A stretch of DNA of 64,000 bases from the NCBI RefSeq assembly GCF_000247815.1, contig NC_021674.1, forward strand, positions 78,578,500-78,642,499, written 5' to 3'. Source of the DNA: Ficedula albicollis. Its lineage: Eukaryota; Chordata; Aves; Passeriformes; Muscicapidae. The translations under genes and the position numbers were made by a program. Below, piece after piece: positions 1 through 13,820 of the stretch (its first letter is position 1; every line of letters starts with the position of its first letter). The notes beneath the pieces are model-generated. The model worked only from the letters and a program-made list of their open reading frames with translations, was not told the origin of the DNA and did no database searches.

Positions 1-1682
1 AGTGCTGCCTGTTTGGCTGACCCTCCTCTAGTAAGGAGAGTCTGTCTGAGTAAATATCCCTCAGGCATGTAGAAAACGGGTAGGGATAACAGATGAAGTC
101 AACACATGGAAGAATTTACTGTCTTACCCGGAGGTAAGACGCAGATCCTCCTTAAGTACTTAAACAACTACAAATGTTTTCAACTCAGCGTTGGTATAAA
201 ATAATAATGAAAATAACCAGCCCGCCTTTCTTTTAAAAAGTGGAAAGAGAAGGGAAGTCTAGGGAAGGGATGGGAGAAGAAGAAGGTGAGGGGGGAGGAA
301 GGAGAAAGTGAAGTGAAAAAAAAGGATAGCTCTCTGAGCTATCACCAAGATCCAGCTTTCAGCTCATACTAAAAGGCACAGAAAATGTGAGACAGTTGCG
401 AAAGTCTTAAAGAGCAAGTTAAATGACTACCACAGACTGGGATCTTTTAATATCTGTTGAGCTGAGTGTCACAGACTACACATATTTTTGCATTTAACGC
501 AGCTTTAAATAGTATACATAAATGCATGTCATTGAGCAGTGACAGGAGAATCAGGCAAGTACTTTTGCTTTAAAAATATCTTCCTTCTGTGTTCCTACTT
601 CACCTTGAAAAAGTGCCGTATTCAGCATCCCAGACCCTGGACCCTGAGCACCTTCCTTTGACATCGGTCCCTGAGGTTCAGCCTCTTTGAGCCCAGCAGA
701 AGTGTTTGAGAAGAGGTCAAGTTTGGCCTCAGAGGGTGTGTTTTGAATCAGCTTTCTTATGTTCTTACTCCATCAAAAACCTGTGAAAAGGAAATGAATC
801 ATGTTTGGATTTCTGCAAGAAGCTGGGGATTATGCAAACTATTTTCTGATATATTATAAAGAGAAATGTTTATTTTCATAAATAATATATTTATCTAAAA
901 CCGTAGCCAAATAAAAGGCTCCCATTCCTTACCAGTTAGATACAGAAACTGCTATAATTTTAAAACTGCAAATGAAAAAGTAACTTATTTTAAGAAGCTA
1001 CCCCCATAAAATAGATCTTGTAAGAAGAAGAAATTGTTGGAAAATAGAAATGGCACTAAGAGCAGAATTGTGTATGTCTGGAATGAGATTTTACCTTAAA
1101 TGTTATTCAGTAAATGAAAAGAATCATTAAATATATTACAAGCTATTACTAGAAAAATCCTTCCAAGTATTGTTTATTGCCATCTTCTTTTACAAACTCA
1201 CTGAAAATTTTGAGGGAAAAAGACCAGAAAATCAAGAACCAGCTAGTTTCACAAGGAATGAAGGTATTTTTGCTGATGATTTCAAGGCTGCCACCAATGA
1301 CCTGGGTGAGGTGATTGTGTTGTAGCCCCTCAGGCACTGTAGAACTGGACAGCTGCGTCACAACGAATCTTCGTGACAGTGATGTTCACTTTTTGAGAAA
1401 GGAGAGAGAGTCTGATGATGGTTTAGCCATTTTATTGTTGCCAGTGTCCTGATCTGGACTTGCTTGGACCCAGTGAGGATGCTCATTTCAGAGCTACATT
1501 TGCACCTGTGCAGTGTTTGTATAGTGTGCAGCAAAACAGACTCTGGTCTTCAACTCTCAGAGATCAAAGACACTGCAGTTCTGCTACTTATTATGGTCTG
1601 CATGGATATGTTGGTTTTCACTCAGGGAAAGGTTACAATATTGTCATTAAGAGGAGTAACAGATGGAAAAAAAAGATGGAAG
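1..1682. other. noncoding stretch with a polypurine tract
   Basis: AT-rich sequence with no gene I can support. The one distinctive element is a nearly uninterrupted purine tract at about 235-330 made of GA, GGA and A runs, which could form triplex DNA under supercoiling. The longest reading frames are about 70-85 codons and overlap each other on both strands, as expected by chance. Confidence 0.6.
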
Positions 1683-1785
1683 AATTTAATGGAATTATAA
1701 AATACAGAATACGCTGAGTTGGGAGGAACATACAAAGATAATTTAATGGAATTATAAAATACAGAATACGCTGACATACAAAGAT
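1683..1785. repeat. tandem duplication, 57 and 46 bp, at the CR1 tail
   Basis: Copy 1 is 1683-1739 and copy 2 is 1740-1785. They match except that copy 2 lacks an 11-bp block (GTTGGGAGGAA) present in copy 1. The duplication covers the 3' tail of the CR1 element that continues to the right, so it happened after that insertion. Confidence 0.85.
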
Positions 1786-2098
1786 AACTACAGTCCAACT
1801 CCTGGCTCTGGACAAGACACCCCACGAGTCACACTATGTGTCTCAGAGCATTGTTTAAATGTTTCTTGAACTCTGTCAGGCTTGGTGCTGTGACCACGTC
1901 CCTGGGGAGCCTGTTCCAGTGCCCAGCCACCCTCTGGGTGAAGAGCCTTTTCCTGATATCCAGCCCAAACTCCCCTGACACAACTTCAGGCCATTCCCTC
2001 AGGTCCTGTCCCTGGTCACCAGAGGAGACATCAGTGCCTGTCCCTTTGATTCCCCTCCTGAGGACGCTGTAACTGCAATGAGGTCTCCACCTTCCCCA
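1693..2098 (-). mobile_element. CR1 LINE, 3' fragment
   Basis: Read on the minus strand this is the 3' end of a CR1 non-LTR retrotransposon, truncated at its 5' side. On the plus strand it begins with the typical avian terminus (CAGAATACGCTGAGTTGG) and continues through the conserved CR1 3' region, including TCAGGCTTGGTGCTGTGACC and the CCCTGGGGAGCCTGTTCCAG block. It ends near 2098 in the stretch that normally precedes the 'CTCCTCCAGGCTGAACAG' block. No ORF2 sequence remains, so it is a dead copy. Confidence 0.9.
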
Positions 2099-3120
2099 CT
2101 CCGAATATCCCTCTCACAGAAAGCTCTCCAGAAATATATCTGCTAAACAGCTTGCAAATAAAGGTAGTGTATAATTAGAGTCACTGGTATTTTGGTTATT
2201 TTTAAGCACAGGATTTACCTGAAAATAGCCATACATGTGTTGCATTGCTTAGAATACCACAGTGTTTTAATTTTAAATTAACTTTTAAAATAAAAATGCT
2301 GTAATAAAATATAAGTAGTAATTTTTTTTGGTGAACAGACTGTTGCACATGAAAATTATTTACAACCAATTTACAGCATTTGATAATCCCATTCTTAATC
2401 AAAATTAGAATAATGATATTTACTAATTTAAAAAATTCAAAAATTAGGACCTTTGAAAACTTTTGTACGAACAACTTCAGACCCTCAATCTCTAAAGGTT
2501 GTTTATGAAGTCATGAAGCTCATTTTTGATTATTCTGCCATATCCCTAAAAGAACCCCAAACTATTAAACAAATGTTAGGCTGTCCTTCATCCAGACAAC
2601 AATTGTGAAGTTCTGCAAAATGGTCTTTTTGAAGCTCTTCATTATCAGGGCACCTAAAAAAATCTGCCCTGCAATATCTCAAATCTATTAATATCTTATA
2701 AATTTCGCCTTTCTGCACTGGAATGAAAGACACAGAACTGCACTTCAAGGAAATGAATTCCATAGCCAGGTAGCTTAATTTGCCAATCCATTTCATGCCT
2801 AAAACATAGTCTACACACATGGATCATATTATAGGGAATTCAAAGGTGAATGAAAAAGAGCAGCTGAGTGAATAAGGAACAGAGGATGCAGCCATATCCT
2901 GCAAAGCTTTTTCTGAACAAGTACCAAAAATCTTAAAATTAAACCACCACTGTACTAAATGGTCTCAGATACAAAATTATCCATATTCAACCATAAACAA
3001 GGCCAGACATCTTGAAATTGAGTGTTACAGAAAGGTCTCAGCTTCAGAAAAAAACAGTGGCTTGTTAAACAAAATGGAACATTAGCATTTAGATATAGAC
3101 AAAACAGCCTGAGAGGAAAA
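2099..3120. other. AT-rich noncoding stretch
   Basis: No gene or recognised repeat. The longest frame is 96 codons on the minus strand (2530-2820), with no recognisable domain, signal peptide or splice context. Confidence 0.55.
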
Positions 3121-4054
<934 letters not shown>

Positions 4055-7000
4055 TAAAAATTCCCAATTCAAAAAATCAACTGAATAAAAAATTTTTAGA
4101 CAACTTCAGTTAAAAAAATTACAGTTACTACTTTATAAACAGTATTTAAATGGTGTATTCCTAGGAAGATTGCATCTGTCAGTAAACTATTCCAGGTCAT
4201 CTGTAGAGCACTGGTCAAACATAGAAGCCACTAAGTTGCTGAAGCCTGGTCAGTCTTTTATTAAGAGAAGGACTTTTTGAGAGCTGTAGAGCAAATTAAT
4301 AAATTTGGTTTCAGTTAAGACTATCTCAACCCTTGCTTCCAACATTGCCTCCTGCAATGGAAATGTTACCTTTTCATGTGCAGAGAGCTTCAGGATGGTA
4401 ATGAATATAAAGCCAACATTTCTCTTAGTGGCCAGTTTTCTAAACGTGGGCTGGCAATCAAATGCACGTGCACTAATCAAGCTTCCCTCTTTCCACAGGA
4501 GGCTGCTCAAAGAGATATATGGCAGTAGGATTTGTGCTATGTTGCTTAGGGAATAGGGAACAGATGGAGAAAATTTAATTCCCAGGGTCTATGGCTGCTA
4601 GGGGATTCCCTTGTGCCACTTAAGTCTTTGAAGTAAAAAGAAAGAAAGTTTCTCAAACCGCGAAAAGAAAATTTTACTCCCTACTAACTTGTCTATTTAT
4701 TTTTTAAAACTCTTTCAGCAGAGAAAACATTTCTCTGCAGCAGATATAACAGCTGCCCCAGATCCGTGCAGCGGTCCCATGGTGCACGCTGTGGTTGTCC
4801 TGCCAATTTCCTTTTTAACTAAACCACAAAATTATGGGATGCCAACCACAAGAGAGCATATTATTCTGATGTTCAGCACTTACGTGTGGAGAATATTAAC
4901 TGACCCCTTTTATTGATTAATTGCACCTTTTAATGCCATTAGGGAAAGGGTTAGGTTATGGTTTCCTACAGAGTGGGACAGGCAAGTGGCACAAAGGGCT
5001 TATAGATCACCCAGCTCACAGGGGCTTCAGCAGCCATGTAAATGTACAGATGTGGACAAAATAAAAGTTAATTGTGTTAGTCACATGAACAGAAACACAT
5101 AGACAAGCGTTACTTCGAAGAAAACAACCTAATTTTAATCATGGTAAATACAATTATTATTGATGACAGTTGGCTGCTGGATTGAAGAATCTCAGGGTGC
5201 TCAGTCAAAATTTGGGAAAGCCAACAGGACTTGGCAACAGAGCACAGGAGTCACCAGCACAGAGATGTCAGACAAGTGTGGCTGTTCCAGGTGCAGGGCT
5301 GATGTCTAGGGACATAGCAGACCACTCTGAGAAGCCTCCTGCCAGGGAGGGCTGCTTGTTTATTACACTGTAAGCAGCTGAAAATGCAGGTATTGAGGAT
5401 GCTGCCAGGAGAGGACTGAAGACAAGTCAATAGGAACCAAAATATTCTTGTCGTTTTTTAAAGCCATGGGATCTGCCTCTCTTCTCTCCTCTTGCCTCTA
5501 ACTTCCAGTCAATCTCCAAGAGAAAAAAATGAAGATAATATTTAAACTGCAATTTAAGCCATGGCAGAAGCAAAGGTGACCAAAGTAGTGCTGGGGATCT
5601 TTTGGCTAACAGAGAAGTTACCTGCTCTTTTGTTGACTCAGCTTAAAAGAGTAAAAATGTTTGTATTTATTTTAGACAAACATCAAAGGAGCATCCTTCC
5701 AAACCTGACTATAGCCTCTAGGTACTTGCAGTGATTACTGCAATAGCAGCTCTTTTTTGATCTGGCTGAGCCAATAGCTATAAACTTACTCCTTGGAATA
5801 GGAGTCTAGCTTCTTTGGTTTTTACTCTTCCACCTCATCCTGTCAGAGAGTGGAGAGCACTTGCATCCCTGAAATTAAAGTCCTTACAAAGACTCATTTG
5901 TTTCCAGGTTTCAGGACCCAGTGTGGAGCTAGAAGGGGGTAAAGAGGAATTTAATTGTGTTATAATATCCCTGCCAGAGGAGGAGTGTGGAAAATTACAT
6001 AGCAGTAAGGTATAATCTCTCCTCTATCTTTTGACCACCATCTTCTCACTTCACCTGCTCCAGTCCCTCACAAAGTGGCCAGCCCAGCTGAAGGAAGGTG
6101 TTTGCAGGCTGCATCAATCCAAGGATGTGATTTGGAGCTACAACCCCTTTCTGGGAAGCTGCCTTGAGGTGCTGCGTGAATTTGGAGCAAAATTTCACCC
6201 TACACACGACCTTCTCACTAAAGTTCCTCACTCAGTGGCTTAGACTGTTGGTTTCCACCAAAACTAGTGCAAACCCCAACTTGTGGCATAGTCTCCTCCA
6301 GCTGCAGGTGGGGAGAGCGCTGAGGTGCACCCTGTGAGGTCCTGCATGCTCTCCCTTCACCCACCCTGGTGTCCTGAACCCACAGAAGGACAGCCAAATG
6401 CCTGGCACTGGGGGCATGCAGCCCCATCCCATCCTGCACACAGCAGCAAAGGTCAGGGACATGGAGATGATCCTCTTGGGGAGAATCTAGGCAAACATTG
6501 CATGCAAGCAAGCATGCAGCATTTAACCTTACGGCTGTCTCTATGCAGAGATAAAATTTATCAAATTGTCCCTTCTCTGGCAGAGCCTAGCACAGGGGCA
6601 TCCCCAGGCTAAGGGGATGATCTGGGCTCAGGAGAGAGGGACTGTGGCCCCAAGAGAGGTGGTGAGAGGTGAAAGCTGCTTGGTTCCTACTCTTATATGC
6701 TGCTCCAATGCACAGGAAAATTAACTTGCACCAGAAAAAGGAGAAGTGCAAATTACCTTTTCATTTCACCAACAAGGAGGGAGGGACAGGACAAACCATG
6801 CTGCCCTCAGGTCCAATTCCTTCCATGTAATCTTCCTGGGGCAATGCAGTTATGTGCCTACCTAATAGCTCAGTCTAGCTCCAGGTAAGCAGTCATTAGT
6901 TTTCTTGGAAGTTCTCTAGCAATAAGATACAAAAAGTGGGTAAATTTATTCAGTCCTTAGTGTTGAAGTATATATAGAAAGATGTATACACAATGCACAT

Positions 7001-9889
7001 ATAATTGCAGATACATACACATAGAGCTTAATAAAAATAGATAGATCTGTTACTACTTTCTGTAGGGTTGGAATGGAAAGAATCAAAAAGAGGGGGACAT
7101 ATGAATTTAATAAGTTGAGGCAAAATTGCCATGAATAAATGTTAATGCATAGGGATGAACTTTTATTTTTACTTTATACATATTAATAGGCTTCCTCTTT
7201 GTGAAAGAGTGACATCAGACATTGATAAATTTGACAGAAGTGAAAAGAAAAAATGGTTGCACTATTAGGAACATTCCTGAGGTGGTGTTGAACGGTGTCT
7301 TTGATACATCAGCCTTCAGTCTCTGAGCACATTCGTATTAACTTGTGTGTACATCCAGAATCCAAATGAGCTGCTCCTTTAGATGCTGACTTTTAGCAGC
7401 AGTCCCACCAGACAGGCTGGAATCAAACCTACAGTTTCAGAATGTGGCATAGTATAATTTTCTCAGTACAGTTTGTGCCTGCTGCCTCTCTCAGAAGATT
7501 AGAGAAAAAGGAAGCATACAGCAGGTCATTAAAGATCCACACAAGGCTGAAGAGTGAAAAAAAAAAACCTTCAATGAACATGTGGCTCCAAGTACACTCT
7601 CCTATGCCAAGAGATCCATGCAAGGCTGTGTTTATAATATTGCTGAAAACAGAGAGATGAAAAATTCCTTGGAATGTATTCACTTAAAGGCAAGTGAAGG
7701 CTAACCACTGATGTCTGAATGCCTCAAAAATGTCTGAACACTGGTGCATTGCCCAACATGGATGCTCTTTATAACCCTTCAAGAAACCTCTGAGAAAACA
7801 GCTCCACACCTGCAAGATCAGTATTTGTCTGGAAACATCATACCAGTACAGTAAGTGTCTGAGAATCTTACAGTAAAGCCAGCATACACAGGTGCATCAC
7901 ATGGCCTAGGATTCACAGTGAGCCTAGGAATAAACAAAAAGCTGCAGCCATGCATCTTTTTCTCATTAGTCCACTGCTTTTAAAAACTAGACATCAGGAG
8001 GCTGGAATTTTAAGATGTGAGTTAATACTACTGACACACATTTCTGAGTAGCTGCAAACAAAAGAAAAAAAAAACAGAAAGGAAAACATTTGGGAAGAGG
8101 AAAAGGAGGCAGCCATGGAAAATGAATGCATAAAGAGAAGAAACAGACGAATGAATGTGTGTTAGGTTATATACATTAGCCTGCTAGAAAATTTTGTTTC
8201 AAAATCTGGTTTCATAAAAACTTGGGGTGTTCAGTGAAATTTCTGTTATAATGTCTGCTTCCAGACGACAACAGGAGAAGCAAAATTATTTTTTAAAAAG
8301 TAAAATATTCAATAAGCATTTTCCCCTCCTTTGCCTCATTAGCATGCAAGTGCTCCCTTTGGAGACAGATATAGAAATAAGAAATAAATATTCACCCTTC
8401 TGTTCATCACATAAGAAAACACAATTGCGTTTTTATCTGTTTTTTATCTGGTTTCATACAGCAGTTAAAAATATTGGGGTTTTTTCTCTTTTAAAAATAT
8501 CAAAGTTGCCTTTTGGTAAGTAAATGGAGGACATAATCTATATTTTTACTTTTTTTCTCAGATGTCAACCATAAGACTCTTGTCAAATTAATTAGCATGT
8601 GTAGCCAAGATTATGAGTAACAAACTAATAACAAACATTATCTCTTCTATGCAAAAAAAGCATGCATTTGAATCAAGACAAACAGTTTTTATCAGACCTA
8701 CTGTATATTGGAATCTCTCAGTGCCTAGTATCACAGCATGCCTAGTAGTTAAAGATAATTAAAGCAATAATACACCTGTTAACTGTGGAGATATTGTGCC
8801 TAGCATCAGATTGTTTAGAATTACTAACACAAACTGGCTGAAGGGCTAAGGATGCAGTTTGCATGTTCCTGCTGGAAAAAGGAGCCTCACCCCCTCGTCC
8901 TGTTATCAGGGAAATAAAGCAAGAGTCTTTCTTTTTCAGAGCAGAGCCCACAGCCTAGCAGATCAACCATCTTACAGATCATTTTCTTCTTCAAAATCAG
9001 GTGGACCAATTTCCCTCTTTTTCACCTGCCAGAAACAAGTGGGTTTTTACTAATGTCTCTCTTAAAAGTACTCCAACTGCTTACTTGTCCTCAAAACTGG
9101 CCTTAAGTGTTTAACACATCTTTTGCTTTCTCTTAAAGAAGCCAAATATCTGCAAGCCTGTTTAAGATGGGACCTGAGTTTTCCCTCGCCCCACGTTTTC
9201 AGCACCATCAACATCAGCATTTTAAGCAAGCATCACTGTCTGAATAGCAGATTGCTTCTGCATGACAGAAGTGCTCAAATACTGTGCTGCTATTCAGCAA
9301 AAAATGGATTCAAAAACCACAGATAAGCAGAAAGACTTTATTTAAGAGGTCCTGTTTCTAGAAAGCAATATGCTTACTGTAAGGAGAGAGGTGTTTTATT
9401 TAACTGGCAATGACCACTCTTACTCTGAGCTGGCAATAACCTGCAACAACAAATACATCCAAGTGTTTTATTCATCCGTGGATGCTCATTTTCCTCCTCC
9501 TGCAGATACACTCTTTCTATGTGTCCAGTGGCTAGAAGCCAAGAAACTCATTTTACGCTTGATAATTCATCGCTAATCAGTGCTAATCTGTTTGGGAAAA
9601 CATGTATGGCTCAAGCACGAAGAGAATCGGATCAGTTTGGCTGTTTTGCTGGCGACAGTTCACCAAGAGCAGCTCTCTGACCTCTTCCATGGGACCCACA
9701 TGGAGGTTCACTCACTCCTGGCTTGGTCCTACTGAGACCTACTCAAACAAACAAAAAAAAAATTGAGAGAGCTTTGTAAGGAAGGTACACATTATGCCAG
9801 ATTTGCTTTGAATTTATGGTACTTGAATTTCTATGGGGTAGATATCCATCAGCCCAACATTTAATACAGGAATGATAAGGAGCAAAATT
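4055..9889. other. 5.8 kb without recognisable gene or repeat
   Basis: Ordinary AT-rich sequence. There is a slightly GC-richer patch at about 6300-6480, where several overlapping frames of 76-97 codons on both strands stay open. None shows a domain, and their mutual overlap argues against coding. No tRNA, LTR or CR1 similarity was recognised. Confidence 0.5.
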
Positions 9890-10622
9890 CATATCACAGA
9901 ATCATGGAATATGCTGAGTTGGATGGAACACCCAAGGATCATCGAGTCCTACTCGTGGCCCTGCACAGCACCATCCCCAAGAGTCACACCAAATTCCAAA
10001 GAGCATCATCCAAACACTTCTCAGACTCTTTCAGGCTTGGTGCTGTGACCACCTCCCTGGGGAGCCTGTTCCAGTGCCCAGCCACCATCTGGGTGAAGAA
10101 CCTTTTTCTAACATCCAACCTACACCTGCCCTGACACAACTTCAGGCCGTTCTGATGCAACTTCAGGCCGTTCTCTTGGGTCCTGTCACTGTCACCCCAG
10201 AGCAGAGATCAGTGCCTGCCCCTGCTCTTCCCCTCTCAGTGAAGTTGTAGCTGCAGTGAGTTCTCCCCTCAGTCTCCTCCAGGCTGAACAGACCCAGTGC
10301 CCTCAGCTGCTCCTCACACGGCTTCCCCACCAAATTTTCACCATCCTCATGACCCTCCTTTTTGGATGGTCCCCAATAGCTTAATGCCTTTTATGCATTG
10401 TGGCCCCAGAGCTGCCCCCAGCACTGGTGGTGAGGCTGTCCTAGCTCAGAGCAGAGCAGGACAATCCCTCCCTTGCCCAGCTCTGATGCTGTGCCTGATG
10501 CCCCCAGGACAGGCTTGCCCCTCCTGGCTGCCAGGGCACTGCTGGCTCTTGTTCAGCTTGTCAGGACCCCCTGGTCCCTTTCATAGGACTGCATTCCCCA
10601 GTCTGTATGTGCATCCAGGGGC
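9890..10622 (-). mobile_element. CR1 LINE, 3' fragment, about 730 bp
   Basis: This is the longest minus-strand CR1 copy in the window. On the plus strand it starts with the terminal repeat-like TCACAGAATCATGGAATATG. It continues through GCTTGGTGCTGTGACCACCT, the 'TCTCCTCCAGGCTGAACAGA' block, 'GGCTGCCAGGGCACTGCTGG' and the 'AGTCTGTATGTGCATCCAGG' block, where similarity ends. It is 5' truncated and carries no intact ORF2. It resembles the copy at 1693-2098 more than those at 12340 and 42722, so at least two CR1 subfamilies are present. Confidence 0.93.
10132..10173. repeat. 21-bp tandem duplication inside CR1
   Basis: 10132-10152 and 10153-10173 match at 19 of 21 positions. Only one copy exists in the usual CR1 3' region, so the extra one arose in this insertion. 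Confidence 0.8.
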
Positions 10623-10829
10623 AGTTCATGAGTACAACCCTGAAAATTGCAGCTTCTCCAGAAAAACCACTGTAGACTGGGAAGCAAATGCAAACAAATA
10701 CCCCAAACTTAGTGAAATCTAACAACACTTGGCTTCCAAACCCTGGGAAGAAACTCAGACAACAAATATTGATTTTGCCCCACGCAGAATAACGTTTATG
10801 TAGCTGCTGCAGAATTCCGTTTGTGACCT

Positions 10830-11110
10830 TTTCCTGCAGGCGCTGAGCCGTGTGTTTGGCGCAGCACAGCGAAGGCAATTGCGCTCCTCTGCAGGACGGT
10901 GCTGTGCCAAGGCCAGCGCTCCCCCAGGCAGGAGCAGGGCAGAGAGGGGAGCCAAGGCACACACAGGCGCTCCTGCGCCTCACCCTCCATCCGAGGGCTC
11001 GTTCTGAGCCCAGGCTGCTGAGGCATGTCTCAGCTCAGCTTGACGGATCCGTCGGGTTATTCAAATGCGACGTTGTCCCAGCCTCATCTGGAGCGCCTGC
11101 ATGACAGCAT
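10830..11110. promoter_or_regulatory. CpG-rich patch, possible regulatory element
   Basis: I count about 17 CpG dinucleotides in roughly 280 bp, including several GCGC sites, in an otherwise CpG-poor region. It lies just outside the CR1 copy ending at 10622. The AT-rich segment to its right (11130-11290) keeps a few CpGs. No start codon with a convincing coding frame follows. It could be a small CpG island, an enhancer or an unannotated transcription start. Which of these is a guess. Confidence 0.35.
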
Positions 11111-12339
11111 TTCCCACTCACACTTTTTTTTTTATTCATTAAAAATAAGACAGCGCGAGCCTCTGAGAAACCTGTCTGTATAATAAAAGTCTGCATTAAA
11201 GCCAGGTATGAAAAACTGTCTTCCTGACAAGCAGTTGCTATTTGGAGGTGCATCTATCTCTCAGGGAATCGGTTACGTGCCAACAACAGAGAAACAATCC
11301 CATACAAACAGCTACATTAGGGGAATCTTGAGGCTGAAATTTAAGCACTAAAAAGACAGAGTGCACCTCAGGAAAAGCTAGATTAGCTACCTTATCACTG
11401 CCTGCAAGCACACATGCAATATTACAGCCCTTAATTAAGCAGACATGTTTTCTCTCTGACAGAATGAATCAGATGGTCTTCCAGATTTTCTGTGTTTAGC
11501 ATATATTAACAATTTGTCTCTTTACTGTGTGTCCACCATTTAATTAGCATAAAAGCCTCCTAGTCCAATGTTTGCTTGGTCATCTTTATAAAATATACTC
11601 CTATCTCAAAGGTACTTATTTTAATAATTTCATCAGTACAGATGTACAATGCATTCCACAAGACATTTTTCTCTTTAGAGACAGATGTACTTCTTAGATG
11701 TAATTCATTAGTTATTACCTCGCAAGCTGTTTTTCAGACAAATAAACTCACAGTTCCATTACCAGTATCTTTTAATGATGTTTCTGTTTCAGATTGCTTT
11801 ATCGTTGGAGTCTAATCCAAATTTCATTGAACTTTCCCATTAATTTCAGTGAAAGGCTCTGTTCTTCATTTTCCAAGCAGCTCAAAGCACATCTCAGGAA
11901 AATCTGTATACTATTTATTCAAAAAGACTTTTTAAAATAGAAAGCAAAATACTTCTTTAAAACTAAATTGCTTCTGTAATGAGCAAAACATCCTGCAGAG
12001 GTTTTTCACTAGTTATCTGGGAGCACATCCTAGAACACAGTAAGTGAAAGAAACCTGCATGTTGAATGATAAATGGGAGCAAGGCGTTTTCAGAAGTACT
12101 TCGGAGGGCAGCACAAATTAGTTTCGTATGTAGCCTTGAAAAATCATTGTGTTGGGCAAATTTGAAAACTTATTCAAAATGGTTAAGACTGAGAACAGAT
12201 AGCATTACTGAGGGTGTTAGAAGAATAAGGTGGTCTCTGCATCTCTGGGCTATGCACCCCCTATTCCATGCTCCTGAACACAACAATGAATCCCTAGAAG
12301 ATTTCCTGCTGGGGAACATAGTCTGCAAAGAGACATAAC
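11111..12339. other. noncoding stretch after the CpG patch
   Basis: AT-rich with several TAATTA-like motifs around 11430-11550. No coding frame above 90 codons and no recognised repeat. Confidence 0.45.
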
Positions 12340-12955
12340 AGTGAAGAGTCCCTGTAGAGTTACCCTTCCTTTATTGCACTCTCCTGAGATTCCACCTGGA
12401 TTACTGCATCCAGCTCAGGGGCATCCAAATTAAGAAGGACACCTAGCTGCTAGACAGGTTCAGAGGGGGGCTACTAAGGGGATCAGAGGGCTGCAACACC
12501 CCTCCTATGAAGTCAGGCTGAAAGAGTTGGGGCTGTTAAGCCTAGAAAAGAGAAGGCTCCAAGAAGACCTTGTAGCAGCCTTCCAGTTTATAAAAAGGAC
12601 TACAATAAATCAGCAGAGAGAATAACAAGTACATGTAGTGATAGGACAAGGGAAAAATGTCTTTACACTGAAAGAGGGCAGGTTTGTAGTGATAGGACAA
12701 GGGAAAAATGTCTTTACACTGAAAGAGAGCAGGCTAAAATTACATATTAGGAAGAAATTTTTTGCTGTATGTGGTGAGGCACTAGAACAGGTTGCTCAGA
12801 GAAGCTGTGGATGCCCCATCCCTGGAAGTGCTCAAGGCCAGATTGGATGGGGCTTTGGGCAACCTGGTCTAGTGAAAGCTGCCCCTACTCATGGCAGGGG
12901 AGTTGGAAATAAATGATCTTTAAGATTACTCACAACTCAAAGCATTCTGTGACTC
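12340..12955 (+). mobile_element. CR1 LINE, 3' fragment including the end of ORF2
   Basis: This plus-strand copy begins in the C-terminal part of the reverse-transcriptase ORF (CCACCTGGATTACTGCATCC, then CTATGAAGTCAGGCTGA). It runs through the CR1 3' region (AGAGAAGGCTCCAAGAAGAC, AACAGGTTGCTCAGAGAAG, GATGCCCCATCCCTGGAAGT) to the terminus ending in ATTCTGTGACT. Stops and indels break the ORF2 remnant. It contains an internal 51-bp tandem duplication. Confidence 0.93.
12635..12736. repeat. 51-bp tandem duplication inside CR1
   Basis: 12635-12685 and 12686-12736 differ at only a few positions near the end of the unit. The unit covers the CR1 segment starting GTAGTGATAGGACAAGGG, which is single-copy in other CR1 elements. 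Confidence 0.9.
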
Positions 12956-13590
12956 CCCTGCAATTCTCTGTACTCAGCCTATTTCTGGCTATTGGAAGAC
13001 TGGACTTCACACAGCAAAGGACTTAGGTCTTTGGGGACCTTCTGGAAATCTCACCTTATTTTATAAAGCCCTTGATCTTGTGCATTTTGCAGCCACAAAC
13101 CTCTCTGATCATGCCCACTCATTAAATTGATTGGTACAAACTATGAGTACATATGAAATCCAAATCAAACAGGATTTCACTATGAGAAACATGGTGAACA
13201 GAAAATGCCAAATGGGAATAATCCATTTGGGCATGAAGCAGGAACATCAATATCTCCCAGTTCTGTGGTCCTCCTTAATGGTTATGAGATTTCACTACTT
13301 ATATAATGATTCACTCTTGAAAAGAATTCAAAAAATTGTTAAGGATGCTGAGACCTTTGCTGTGTAGAAAATTCACCCATATCTTACCTCTTGATTTCCT
13401 CCTCTCACTTTTCTCCAAACTTAAAATTTCTGATGGTTTTTGCTGTTAAGTACATTCTATGGGTTCAATGATTTGGAAAAAGTAAATGGGAAATTTTAAA
13501 AATTAAGTAGTTTAAACATTAATTTAATAACTATGTTTTATTAAGTTAGGAATATTGAGTACTAGTCCCTCATACTTCATACAAAGAGAA
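12956..13590. other. noncoding stretch
   Basis: AT-rich. A 78-codon plus frame (13131-13367) has no recognisable feature. Nothing else was seen. Confidence 0.5.
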
Positions 13591-13820
13591 GGGAAGAGTT
13601 ACCCTAAAGACACCTCATGATGGGGGACAGCTATGCTTATCAAAATACTAATTATCTATAATTTATAATTTTTTTTCTATTGGGTGTGACTGGTGATTGA
13701 CCCCCGGGAAGAGTTACCCTAAAGACACCTCATGATGGGGGACAGCTATGCTTATCCAAATACTAATTATCTATAATTTATAATTTTTTTTTTATTGAGT
13801 GTGACTGGTGACTAACCCCC
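13591..13820. repeat. 115-bp tandem duplication
   Basis: 13591-13705 and 13706-13820 are adjacent copies beginning GGGAAGAGTTACCCTAAAG. They differ at about five positions (roughly 4-5%), more than ordinary heterozygosity would give. This makes a genuine, somewhat older duplication plausible. Confidence 0.92.

Noticed and set aside
10561..10983. 140-codon minus-strand frame
   Set aside because: It runs across the CR1 boundary into the CpG-rich patch, so it mixes repeat and unique sequence. No homology recognised.
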